Of a stretch of DNA of 64,000 nt, positions 17,085 through 25,732 are shown one piece after another; position 1 is the first letter of the stretch; the number at the start of each line of letters is the position of its first letter. Below the pieces are notes generated by a model. It saw only the letters and a program-made list of their open reading frames with translations, was not told where the DNA came from and ran no database searches. This DNA comes from Planctomycetota bacterium (GTDB taxonomy: Bacteria; Planctomycetota; UBA1135), in the NCBI GenBank assembly GCA_008501825.1, contig QQUA01000004.1:1-64000 (forward strand), read 5' to 3'. A program made the translations under genes and the position numbers.

Positions 17085-18977
17085 CTATTCCCCTCCACCG
17101 TTCTCCGGTTCTTCATCGTCCTCGGCATCGGTATAGCCCATTTCATTCAAGAAAGCATTCATTTCCTCGCGGTTGGCCTGCAAGGCTTCCAGGGGCAAAT
17201 CCAACGCTTGTTGGCGATAAGTCGGCACTTGATAAAGGGCCAGCGATTGCACCAATTCCGGTTTCAACCAGGCGGTTTGCACCTTGCCATCCATATCTTC
17301 GGCCAGAGGGACGCCGAACAGATAGTGCATGGTCGGCGCCAAATCCAAGATGGACGGTTCCTTCGGCATCAAGCCCCAGTTCTGCCAAATCGCCGGTTCC
17401 GGCCAGCTTCCCTGTTGGAAGTCGGGACCGGCCACGACGTAGAGACCGCCGCCTTTGTGGTCGCTCAACCGCTTGGAGTTTTCATAGGTATGGCGGTGGC
17501 CGTGATCGCTGACCACCATGATGTTCCATTCGGGGCCGGCGGCTTCCAACAACTCCCCCAGCCAACGATCGGCCAAGCGATAGTAGTTGTCCACCATGTC
17601 CCGGAGCCGCTCCGGCTCTTCTCCCCGCTCGTACATCAACCGGGCTCCTTCCAAGGAGTCGGCCCGGTATTGGTAATAGTGATGTTGCACCGAATCGGTG
17701 CCTTCGCAATAAAAGACCACCAGACGGCTGCGATCTTCCAACAAGGCCACCCGGCTTAGTTCTTTGAAGTACCAATCCTGGTGCACGATGCGGCGAAAGA
17801 TTTCTTCGGCGGCTTCTTCGGTTCCGGCGTTGCGGTCCAAATCCAACAGTTCCTGGCGCAGGAAAGCGTCGACTTCCTCCTGCCCGGAGGGAATGCGGAC
17901 CTTGCTGCGATAGTGCTGCATCAATTCGGGCGGATGCATCCAGGCCGCTGCGGTTTCCGGGTTTTCGGCACAACGATCGATCACCGCCGCCAGGGCGTCG
18001 CAACCGTTTTGGCGGCCGATGTCCAAGGTCACCAGTTCGCCTTCGAAAGGCACCACCGGAGCGGTGTTCCACCACCCGAAAACGGAACAGCGAATGCCGT
18101 ATTCGGCAAAGATTTCCCAAAACGGCCGGGCTTGCCAATGACCGCGGTGCGTCAACACCAAATTCGGCGACTTCCAAGGCCCGCTTTCGTCTTCCCGCAT
18201 CTGGAAATCCAAAATGCCGTGTTTGCTTTCCCCCAAACCGGTAGCAATGGATGTCCAAACTACGGCGCTCCACCAGCCCCAGCGGTCTTTGGTCGGCCGA
18301 TAGGAACGATGCGATTCCAAGGCTCCGGAATGACCGCGGGCCATCAAAGAAGCCAAATTGGGCATCAAACCGGCATCGACCAGAGGCTTGGCCACTTCCC
18401 AGTGGGCGCCGTCCAAACCGACGAACAACAATTTGCTGGAGGCTCTTCCAGGCGAGGGCCCTTGCCCCACGGGCGGTTCGGTCGCTTGGGTTTGGCGTTG
18501 ATAGGAACGCCAATTTTCTCCGGTCCAAACTCCGATCGCCACCAAGACGCAAACCAGAATCGGAAACACAATCCGGAAGCTGCGGCGAACAGCCTGAACC
18601 GGAAGCGCCAGAGGTCCGCCGACGGCACCGGCGTCCATCAGCCAGGCGAACAAGCCAAGACTGGCGGCGAAACCACCATAGGAAGTTCCGGGGAAGGGAA
18701 ATTGCCAACGGGGGCCGAGAAAGTCCCAAACTCCAAGGGCCAGGATCCAAAGCCAAAGGCCAAAGGAAAGCAGGCTGGGCGACCACGCCGGTCCGCCCCG
18801 CAAGCGGAAAGCTTGCAGCACGAAAGCGCCGGCGAGCAATTTCCAACCTTCGTGGGCTTGAAAAAAGCCGAAGTCGAAACCGCCCAACCAACCGACCCAA
18901 GCGATCAGGAACCACAGCAGGCCTTGCAGCCAGGCGGACAAGGAAAACCAAAAGCCCAAGGATTGCTCGCCGCTCAC
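17085..18977 (-). CDS. membrane-anchored nucleotide-pyrophosphatase/phosphodiesterase-like protein
   Basis: 630 residues. Four or five N-terminal membrane segments precede an AlkP-superfamily domain of the NPP/type I phosphodiesterase kind: LLFVGLDGAHWEVAKPL (metal Asp), VVWTSIATG (Thr nucleophile), and VVSDHGHRHT (metal Asp/His). The C-terminus is acidic (DAEDDEEPENGG). The GTG start at 18977 overlaps the preceding stop as GTGA. It should act in the periplasm on phosphodiester or phospholipid-linked substrates; the operon context points to lipid or glycan decoration. Confidence 0.75.
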   Translation of the reverse strand: MSGEQSLGFWFSLSAWLQGLLWFLIAWVGWLGGFDFGFFQAHEGWKLLAGAFVLQAFRLRGGPAWSPSLLSFGLWLWILALGVWDFLGPRWQFPFPGTSYGGFAASLGLFAWLMDAGAVGGPLALPVQAVRRSFRIVFPILVCVLVAIGVWTGENWRSYQRQTQATEPPVGQGPSPGRASSKLLFVGLDGAHWEVAKPLVDAGLMPNLASLMARGHSGALESHRSYRPTKDRWGWWSAVVWTSIATGLGESKHGILDFQMREDESGPWKSPNLVLTHRGHWQARPFWEIFAEYGIRCSVFGWWNTAPVVPFEGELVTLDIGRQNGCDALAAVIDRCAENPETAAAWMHPPELMQHYRSKVRIPSGQEEVDAFLRQELLDLDRNAGTEEAAEEIFRRIVHQDWYFKELSRVALLEDRSRLVVFYCEGTDSVQHHYYQYRADSLEGARLMYERGEEPERLRDMVDNYYRLADRWLGELLEAAGPEWNIMVVSDHGHRHTYENSKRLSDHKGGGLYVVAGPDFQQGSWPEPAIWQNWGLMPKEPSILDLAPTMHYLFGVPLAEDMDGKVQTAWLKPELVQSLALYQVPTYRQQALDLPLEALQANREEMNAFLNEMGYTDAEDDEEPENGGGE

Positions 18978-20929
18978 AGCCCTTCCTCCTCCTCGTCTTC
19001 TTCTTCGCCGTATCCCAATTGGTTCAGCATTTGGCGCCGCCAATCGTCCACTTCGCCGCGGCTTCCCGGCCGGGCTCCCTGCAAAGCGGTCATCGCCGCA
19101 AGGCGGAGGCGGGAAACCACCTCCGGTTCTTGATCTAGCAAGTTCTCGCTTTCTTCAGGATCGTTTTCCAGGTGGTAAAGCTCTTGAGCCTCAAAGCCAT
19201 CCCCTTGAACCCGACCGATCAGTTTCCAGGGGCCGTCCCGGAACGAAAAGTTGCGCTTGCCATAAGCCGCCCATTGCGGCGAAGGCTCGAAAACTTCTTC
19301 CGTCAAGTTGCGCCCTTTCATGAAGGACGAAGTTTGCACTCCGGCAAGACCCAACAAAGTCGGAGCCACGTCTTCCAAGCGCGGCACCACCGGAAAGGAA
19401 GAGTCCGGCGCCAGGCCCGGGGCCATCAAGACGAAGGGGACTTGCAACAAGGGCTCGTATAAGGAATTGGCGTGCAGCATCAAATCGTGCTCACCGAAGT
19501 GTTCGCCATGGTCGGAAGTAAACAAAATAGCGGTAGGACGGCCGGAGGCGTCCGCTTGGTCCATCAGAGCGCCGATGCACGCATCGATGTACAGGACTTC
19601 CTCCAAATAAAGGCGTTTCAAAGCTTCCGCCGCCTGCTCGGCCAAAGGATCCCCTTGCTGCAAGCCGGCCTGCACCGATCGCACCTGGGGTTGGCTGCCC
19701 AGGTTGTGGAGGCGGTAAGCCTCGGGAATGTCCTCCGGCTGCACCAAGCTTCCCAAGGTGCTTTCATGGGGCGTATACGGCAGATGCGGGTCCATGAAAT
19801 GCAGGAAGAAAAAGTACGGCGCCCTTCCGCTTTGCAACTGGGTCAGATATTCGGAACTGACTTCCTGGGTCCGCTCCCCTCGAGCGGAACCGGCATTGCC
19901 GGGATGCCACTGTTCCCGGCCGACGCATAGCCGCATCACGAATTGCACCGTTTGCAGTTCCGGCAGAAACCATCCCAGCATGGTTTTTTTGTCGGCCATG
20001 CGGCGCAGGGGGGTGACCGCGGCCGCCGCCGCAACCGACGAATCGTCATAGACTTGAAAACCCCGGCGAAATCCGCCGGCTCCGTGCAACACGCCGCTAC
20101 TGACCACCGCGGCGGTTCGGTAACCGGCGTCTTTCAACAACTCGGCCACCACCGGCAAGCGATCGGGAACCATGAACTCATTGGAGCGTGCTCCATGAGT
20201 CAAAATGTCGGCTCCGGTCAACATCGTGGTATGACTCGGCACCGTGCTGGGTGCCGGCGCCAAGCCATAAGGCGCCCATCGCCCTCGAGCCCGCAGGCGA
20301 TCCAAATGGGGAAGGTTCAGTTCCTGAGCCAAGATGGAATCGGCTCGCAGAGTGTCCACCGAAATCAAAATCAAATCCGGATGTTCCTCGGAGATCTGCA
20401 GGCCTTCCACCTCCGGCCCGTCCGGCAAAAACGGCCGGTCTTGGGTTCCGGTTCCATCCGGCAGCGACCAAAACAAAAGGTAGAGGCCCAACAAAACCGG
20501 AGCCGACCAAACCACCAGGGGCCGAGCCCATTGGGTCCAGCCGGCCAACAAACGGGTAAAAGAAAAACCCAGCAACATGGTGGCGTAGCCATAGATCACC
20601 GGCTTACCGAGCAAGCTGGTCGGTCCATGATTTTGGGCCCAAGTCGTTCCCCAGGTGGAAGTGATCCACGGGCCGGCGCCCAATGTGAAGCCCAACCAAA
20701 AGCAAACCATGACCCGGGGGGAAGCCGGTTTCCACAAGCGGACCAAAATCAGAAGCGCCAACACCAGCGCCGCCGCCATCAGATTGCCGCTGGCGGTGAT
20801 CAGAAACTTCACCCGAAACAATTCCAGTGGATCCAGGCCCGGGAAGGTGAAGGCTTGCAATAAAGCCGCGCCCGTCACCCCTGTGACCAAGCCGGCTCCC
20901 ATTTGGTACAACGGCGGGAGAGGACGCAT
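18974..20929 (-). CDS. membrane-anchored sulfatase-like AlkP-superfamily enzyme (Thr nucleophile)
   Basis: 651 residues. About five N-terminal membrane segments (to residue 160) are followed by an AlkP domain: LILISVDTLRAD, STVPSHTTMLTG, FFFLHFMDPHLPYTPH and FTSDHGEHFGEHD. The nucleophile position of TVPSH is Thr, not the Cys/Ser needed for formylglycine. The C-terminus ends in an acidic run. It is most like membrane-anchored sulfatase-family proteins of unknown substrate. It begins 38 bases after the GT4 stop and starts the AlkP part of the operon; a TACAAA-GCCGCC-ATG sequence precedes it. Confidence 0.75.
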   Translation of the reverse strand: MRPLPPLYQMGAGLVTGVTGAALLQAFTFPGLDPLELFRVKFLITASGNLMAAALVLALLILVRLWKPASPRVMVCFWLGFTLGAGPWITSTWGTTWAQNHGPTSLLGKPVIYGYATMLLGFSFTRLLAGWTQWARPLVVWSAPVLLGLYLLFWSLPDGTGTQDRPFLPDGPEVEGLQISEEHPDLILISVDTLRADSILAQELNLPHLDRLRARGRWAPYGLAPAPSTVPSHTTMLTGADILTHGARSNEFMVPDRLPVVAELLKDAGYRTAAVVSSGVLHGAGGFRRGFQVYDDSSVAAAAAVTPLRRMADKKTMLGWFLPELQTVQFVMRLCVGREQWHPGNAGSARGERTQEVSSEYLTQLQSGRAPYFFFLHFMDPHLPYTPHESTLGSLVQPEDIPEAYRLHNLGSQPQVRSVQAGLQQGDPLAEQAAEALKRLYLEEVLYIDACIGALMDQADASGRPTAILFTSDHGEHFGEHDLMLHANSLYEPLLQVPFVLMAPGLAPDSSFPVVPRLEDVAPTLLGLAGVQTSSFMKGRNLTEEVFEPSPQWAAYGKRNFSFRDGPWKLIGRVQGDGFEAQELYHLENDPEESENLLDQEPEVVSRLRLAAMTALQGARPGSRGEVDDWRRQMLNQLGYGEEEDEEEEGL

Positions 20930-20967
20930 GGCGGCTTTGTATGTCTGACTGAAGGCGGAATTCTAAA

Positions 20968-22197
20968 TCAGTCCCGCCTTCCGTGCGCAAGGCATTGTTG
21001 CAAGACCGACTCGGTGCGATCCAGGTAGGACTCCATGGAAAACAGCTCCCGCGCCCGCCGGCCGCCTTCTCGAGCTTGTGCCAATGCCTGCCGGCGGCTG
21101 TCCGGCTCAGCCAACATGGCCTGCATCGCCGCGGCAATCTGATCCGGGCGCAGGGGGTCGACGGCGCTTCCGCCTCCGCAACGTTGCAGGATCTCCGCCG
21201 GCCCGCCGTGATCGCTGACCAGAATCGGCGTGCCCAACATCAAGGCTTCCACCGCCACCAAGCCGAACGGTTCGCACAGCGGCAAAAACAAGCAGAGCTG
21301 ACTGGAAGCCAGGATCTTGCGGGCTTGGTCGTCGGGAAGGAAGCCGAGCAGCTCCACCCGGTCTTGCAGTTGCCAGGCCTCGACCTTTTCTTGAAATTCC
21401 GGGCCGTCGGTTCCGATGCCCCAAATTCGAAAACGAAGTCCGGGCAACAGAGCTCGACGTTCCAGCTCCCGGGCGGCTTGCAAAACGCCGTACAAGTTCT
21501 TTTTCACCCCGGCACTGCTGATGACCGCCACGTCCTGGCGAGGTTGGTCTTCGATCGGTTCCAAGGCGGGCAAACCCAAATCCAATACTTGAGCCGGCCT
21601 TTGCAAGGCACGCTCAAAAGCTTGGCGGCTGAACGAGCTGTTGACCAACACGGTTTCCGGTCGTGCCGCCCATTGTCGATCCCGCTTAAGGCGCCGGCCG
21701 GTCCGCCAGCGCCGGCGCCAATTCCGAGTTTGGCGGCGCAAGATGTTGCGCAATTGCTTCAAGGCCGGATGTTCGAGATCGACGTCGTCCCGTTGCAAGG
21801 CTTGCATCAAAAAACTTTCGGTATTGCGGGCGTGCAAAGTGCGATTGGGTTCCTGGCAATACCAAAGCAACGGCCCTTTCGCCTGCAAGGACCAAAGCAA
21901 ACCGTAGAAGTTGTGGGCGAAGACCAGCGGAAACTCGGATAAGCGCTGGCGCAAACTTTCTCCGGTCAGGCGATGGCAGGTCAGCTTTTCGCGATGGGAA
22001 GGCTTTCGCGGTACCGCCTCCACCAAATCGATCAACGAAGCCAATTCGGGGAGGTCGGGCCACAACTGCGGCTCCGCCCGGCCGCAAACGATGCGGACTT
22101 GATGACCTCGGCGGGCCAACCCGGCGGCGGTCCAAACCACCACCGATTCCGCGCCTCCCTTGTGCGAGAGGTCCGGGATGACGCAAGCCAAGTTCAC
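20968..22197 (-). CDS. GT4-family glycosyltransferase
   Basis: 409 residues, GT-B. CVIPDLSHKGGAESVVVW is the N-terminal loop. ISSAGVKKNLYGVL and CEPFGLVAVEALMLGTPIL (E-x7-E) form the nucleotide-sugar site, followed by SDHGGPAEIL. It is a close paralog of its upstream neighbour and of the protein at 6114-7349. The GTG start overlaps the upstream stop as GTGA. The run of GT genes implies sequential additions to one envelope glycan. Confidence 0.85.
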   Translation of the reverse strand: MNLACVIPDLSHKGGAESVVVWTAAGLARRGHQVRIVCGRAEPQLWPDLPELASLIDLVEAVPRKPSHREKLTCHRLTGESLRQRLSEFPLVFAHNFYGLLWSLQAKGPLLWYCQEPNRTLHARNTESFLMQALQRDDVDLEHPALKQLRNILRRQTRNWRRRWRTGRRLKRDRQWAARPETVLVNSSFSRQAFERALQRPAQVLDLGLPALEPIEDQPRQDVAVISSAGVKKNLYGVLQAARELERRALLPGLRFRIWGIGTDGPEFQEKVEAWQLQDRVELLGFLPDDQARKILASSQLCLFLPLCEPFGLVAVEALMLGTPILVSDHGGPAEILQRCGGGSAVDPLRPDQIAAAMQAMLAEPDSRRQALAQAREGGRRARELFSMESYLDRTESVLQQCLAHGRRD

Positions 22198-23399
22198 CGG
22201 CTGTTCTCCAAGGTCGCCGCCAGTTGCGGTTCCAAAGCGTCCAAAAAAGCGTCGAGACTGTAGCGATTTCTAGCCTCGACGCTGGCCTTTTCGGCTTGGC
22301 CGCGCCAAAGCTCTTCTCGGGAAAGCATGTCGCCGATGGCATGGGCAATGAGATCGGGACGCAAAGGGTCCACCGCTCTACCGCCGTCGCATGCTTGCAA
22401 GATTTCCACCGGCCCGCCGTGATCGCTGGCCAAAATCGGAGTTTGCAGCATCAAGGCTTCCGCCGCCACTAAACCAAAGGGTTCACAAAGGGGCAAAAAT
22501 AAAGCCAGACGCGCCGAAGCCAACAATTGCCACGATTCTTGATCCGGCACGAAACCGAGCAAACGGACCCGATCTTGCAAGCCTTGGGATTGGACCATTT
22601 CCTGAAAGTCCGGCCCGTCGGTCCCCACCCCCCACACGGTGAAGCGCCATTCCGGCGGCGCCTTTTCCCGCTCCAAAACCGCGGCCGCCTGAAGCACGGT
22701 GAACAAATTCTTTTTCGGCGATGAACTGCTCAAGACGGCAATGCCACTGCGCTCCTGATCGGAAGCCACCAACGCCGGCGGCGGCGCTCCGGGGTAAAGC
22801 ACTTCCGCCGAAACTCCCAGACTGGCCTGAATGACCTCGGCGTTGTAACGACTGTTGGTCAGCACCCGGTTGGCTTCCTTTGCCCAGCGGCGGTCGTCCT
22901 TGGCCTTGTTGGCGGCCCGCATCCGCGCCCATGGAGTGGCTTCCTGCTTGTGTAACCAATCCTGCAACTGTTGAAAGGCTGGATGATCTCCGGGAACGTC
23001 ATGGCGTTCCAAAGCCTGCAACAAATAGGCGTCGGTGTGGCGGGCGTGCAAGCGCCGGGAAGGCTCGTGCACGTACCAGAGCAACCTGGACTCACAAGCC
23101 AAGGACCAAAGTAAGCCATAGCGATTGTGAGCGAATACCAGGGGATAGAGGGACAGCCGATCGGCCAGGTTGCGACCGGTGGCCAAGTTGCGCTTCAAGC
23201 GCGAGCCGCGAGTCACCGGCCGGACGATTTCCACCAAGCCGGCCAACTCCGGGAACTCGGGCCACAAACTGGGCTCCACCCCGGCGGTGAAGACCCGAAC
23301 TTCGTGTCCTCGACGAGCCAAGCCGACCGCCGACCACACCACCACCGATTCAGCACCGCCTTTATGGCCTAAATCCGGAAACACCAAAGCCAGTTTCAC
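22194..23399 (-). CDS. GT4-family glycosyltransferase
   Basis: 401 residues. FPDLGHKGGAESVVVW, LSSSSPKKNLFTVL and CEPFGLVAAEALMLQTPIL are the same three signatures as in the neighbouring paralog. The GTG at 23399 overlaps the stop of the GT2 gene as GTGA and removes a spurious upstream extension. A central arginine-rich stretch (ARMRAANKAKDDRRW) may help membrane association. Function: transfer of a hexose or heptose to a lipid-linked or LPS-like acceptor (inference). Confidence 0.85.
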   Translation of the reverse strand: MKLALVFPDLGHKGGAESVVVWSAVGLARRGHEVRVFTAGVEPSLWPEFPELAGLVEIVRPVTRGSRLKRNLATGRNLADRLSLYPLVFAHNRYGLLWSLACESRLLWYVHEPSRRLHARHTDAYLLQALERHDVPGDHPAFQQLQDWLHKQEATPWARMRAANKAKDDRRWAKEANRVLTNSRYNAEVIQASLGVSAEVLYPGAPPPALVASDQERSGIAVLSSSSPKKNLFTVLQAAAVLEREKAPPEWRFTVWGVGTDGPDFQEMVQSQGLQDRVRLLGFVPDQESWQLLASARLALFLPLCEPFGLVAAEALMLQTPILASDHGGPVEILQACDGGRAVDPLRPDLIAHAIGDMLSREELWRGQAEKASVEARNRYSLDAFLDALEPQLAATLENSR

Positions 23400-24199
23400 G
23401 AAGGATCTCCCAAGAATTCCCGCCTGCGTCTCCTTTGATGGTAAAGGTCCCACAGTTTGGCATAACGGACTAATTCATACACTGCGGCCATGAAAGCCAA
23501 GATCAAACCAACCCGGCCGTCGCGAAAACCGGCCCGAAGGAAATAGGCTTTGAAAAAACGCATCGGCGGAGTCAGGAGCATCCGCAACAAGGGAAACCGG
23601 CGTCCCTGTTCGAAAGCGGCTTGGGCGGCGGCGGTGGTGTATCGATCCATCCGCGCCACGTGTTCGAAGAGATCGCGGTAAGGATAATGCAGCAGGTCCC
23701 CGCGAAGGTGGCCGATCGAACCTTTGTACTCGACGTAGTCGTGAGGGTTGCGACCGACGAAGCGGGCGTGGCGGCGGCAGAACAATCGCAGTTTGCGATC
23801 GGGATACCAGCCTCCCCCTCGAATCCAGCGGCCGAGATGGTAAGCCCGGCGCGGAAGATCGTAGGCACAGTGAACCGGCTCGGCACCGCCGTGAAACAAC
23901 TGCAGGATTTCTTCACGCAAGGCCGGGGAAATCCTTTCGTCGGCGTCCAGGGACAGAATCCAATCATGTTTGGCCAGGGCCACCGCGGCGTTTTTCTGGG
24001 AAACCCAACCATCGAATGCCCGGCGTTCCACCCGGGCTCCGGAAGCTACGGCAACGGCGCAAGTGCGATCTTCGCTGCCGCCGTCCAAAACCAGCGTTTC
24101 CTCGGCGAAATCGGCGCTGCGGAGGCAGTCGGCGATGTCCTCTTCTTCGTTCTGGGCAATGATGCAGACCGAAATCGGGATTTTGTCACAGGCCTCCAT
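23396..24199 (-). CDS. GT2-family glycosyltransferase, WaaE/KdtX-like
   Basis: 267 residues, GT-A fold. ISVCIIAQNEEEDIADCL at the N-terminus, LVLDGGSEDRT, the WVSQKNAA segment, and the D-x-D metal motif in LSLDADERIS. This order is typical of the LPS-core beta-1,4-glucosyltransferase group (WaaE/KdtX). A C-terminal hydrophobic/basic segment could bind the membrane. First gene of the minus-strand operon; the ATG is at 24199, 21 bases from the divergent kinase gene. A TAGAGT box eight bases before the ATG suggests a very short leader. Confidence 0.8.
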   Translation of the reverse strand: MEACDKIPISVCIIAQNEEEDIADCLRSADFAEETLVLDGGSEDRTCAVAVASGARVERRAFDGWVSQKNAAVALAKHDWILSLDADERISPALREEILQLFHGGAEPVHCAYDLPRRAYHLGRWIRGGGWYPDRKLRLFCRRHARFVGRNPHDYVEYKGSIGHLRGDLLHYPYRDLFEHVARMDRYTTAAAQAAFEQGRRFPLLRMLLTPPMRFFKAYFLRAGFRDGRVGLILAFMAAVYELVRYAKLWDLYHQRRRRREFLGDPS

Positions 24200-24220
24200 G
24201 GCGGCACACTCTAGCGCGCC

Positions 24221-25732
24221 GTGACCCTCCTCCGCCACGACCCGGCTTGGCCTCTTGAGAATCCGCCCGATTTCACCCGGGCGGAGAAGCTCGGAGACGG
24301 GGTCGGCGGCCGCCGTTATCTGCGTTTGGCCCAAGCCGGTCCCTGGGGTTCGACCCTGTTCGCCAAGGAATTCGGCAGCGGCGGCTCGGCCCGGCGGGCG
24401 GCGCTTCGGGAATACCAAGCCGCGGTGGCTTTGTGCCAGGCCGGTGGAACCACGCCGCATCCTTGGGGGCTCTACACCGAGCAGGGGCGCTACGGCTTGT
24501 TGTTGCAGGATCTCGGCCCGGAAAGTCGAAAACCTAGCCACCTTTTTCTCGAACTTGGATGGTTAAGCCAAGTCGGTGCTTTTCTCGGCCGCTTGCACCG
24601 TTTGCGTATCGCGCACGGTGATTTCCACCTGGGCAATCTGTTGGTCGACGGCGATGGAAGTTTGCATTGCATCGACTTGCGCCGCTTGCGGCTGGATTGC
24701 AACCACGAACCTACCTTGATTCGAGATGTAGCCTGGCTGGCAGCGGATTTAGAACCGATGGACGGCCGCCGTTGGCTGACTCTGGCCGGGGCTTATGCCG
24801 AAGCTCGGTTTCAAAAGCCGGCATCTTCTGCGGAACGAAAACATTGGGCGGCGACTTTGCTGCAAGCTGGTTTCGAACGCCTTCGCCACCACCACGCCAA
24901 TCTTGATCGGAGAGCCCGGCGCCGGCTCCAGGGAGCCCATCCGCAAATCTGGGCGTCCCCTAGTCTGCAAGAAAGGAGGACTTGGCTGGAACAAGTGCCC
25001 GCCGGCGAAAGCGAGGGACGGAGCCTGAAACAGGGCAGCCGCTCTCAAGTCCAGCGCAAACGCCTCGACGATCGGGAAGTGGTGGTCAAACATTTTTTGT
25101 TGCGCAAGGCGATGGACCCGCGCAACCGCCTCGGCCGTTCCAAGGCGATGGACAACTACTTCGCCATTCAAGGTCTGCAGCGGCGCGGCTTCACTACCGC
25201 CGGCGCTTTGGCGGCTTGGTCGCGGCCGGGAGCCGGCTCCTGGTTGGTGCTCGAATATCTGGATCGGCATACGCCGCTTCAAAAGGCCATCCTCGAACTC
25301 GAGGGCGCCGCTCGCCTCGAGCTGCTCCGGGAACTGGCCGCCTCGATTCGCCGGTTGCACCGAGCCGGGGTGTATTACCGCGATTTAAAACCCAGCAACT
25401 TGATGGTCGATTTGCAGGCTCCCCCAGGCCGGCGGCTGACGTTCATCGATCACGATCGCAACCGGTTCCGGCGCAACGAAATCGGCCCGCAAGAAGCCCG
25501 CCGCGATTTGGCCGCCCTGCACGCTGGTTTGCCGGCGGAAGTGCGAGCCAGCGAACGCATGATCGCCCTGCGTCACTATGATTGCCGGTGGTTGAGGCGC
25601 TCTTGGTGGCGGCGCTGGATTCGTCCCCTGCTGCAGGAAGCCGCCGAACGCCGCCATCGCTGGATTCCCCGCCGCTTGTTGAGCGGCGAACAAAACCAAG
25701 CTTGCCCCCATGAACCTGACGGTGGGCTTTGA
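24221..25732 (+). CDS. tandem LPS-type kinase (two Kdo/heptose-kinase-like domains)
   Basis: 503 residues made of two eukaryotic-kinase-fold halves. Half one (to about residue 240) has a catalytic loop HGDFHLGNLLVDG near residue 133 and a metal motif CIDLRRLRL. Half two (from about 265) has VVKHFLLRK, YRDLKPSNLMVD near residue 385, and TFIDHDRNRF. These are the loops of the InaA/WaaP/KdkA family that phosphorylates heptose or Kdo in LPS. In half one the usual metal D-F-G-like segment is IDLRR; in half two it is IDHDRN. The GTG start is uncertain but leaves only 21 bases to the divergent GT2 gene. Confidence 0.75.
   Translation: MTLLRHDPAWPLENPPDFTRAEKLGDGVGGRRYLRLAQAGPWGSTLFAKEFGSGGSARRAALREYQAAVALCQAGGTTPHPWGLYTEQGRYGLLLQDLGPESRKPSHLFLELGWLSQVGAFLGRLHRLRIAHGDFHLGNLLVDGDGSLHCIDLRRLRLDCNHEPTLIRDVAWLAADLEPMDGRRWLTLAGAYAEARFQKPASSAERKHWAATLLQAGFERLRHHHANLDRRARRRLQGAHPQIWASPSLQERRTWLEQVPAGESEGRSLKQGSRSQVQRKRLDDREVVVKHFLLRKAMDPRNRLGRSKAMDNYFAIQGLQRRGFTTAGALAAWSRPGAGSWLVLEYLDRHTPLQKAILELEGAARLELLRELAASIRRLHRAGVYYRDLKPSNLMVDLQAPPGRRLTFIDHDRNRFRRNEIGPQEARRDLAALHAGLPAEVRASERMIALRHYDCRWLRRSWWRRWIRPLLQEAAERRHRWIPRRLLSGEQNQACPHEPDGGL

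Noticed and set aside
18974..23399. Internal promoter at 20930-20967 splitting the glycan operon
   Set aside because: A TACAAA box precedes the AlkP gene, but there is no convincing -35 and only 38 bases separate the genes, so I kept one operon.
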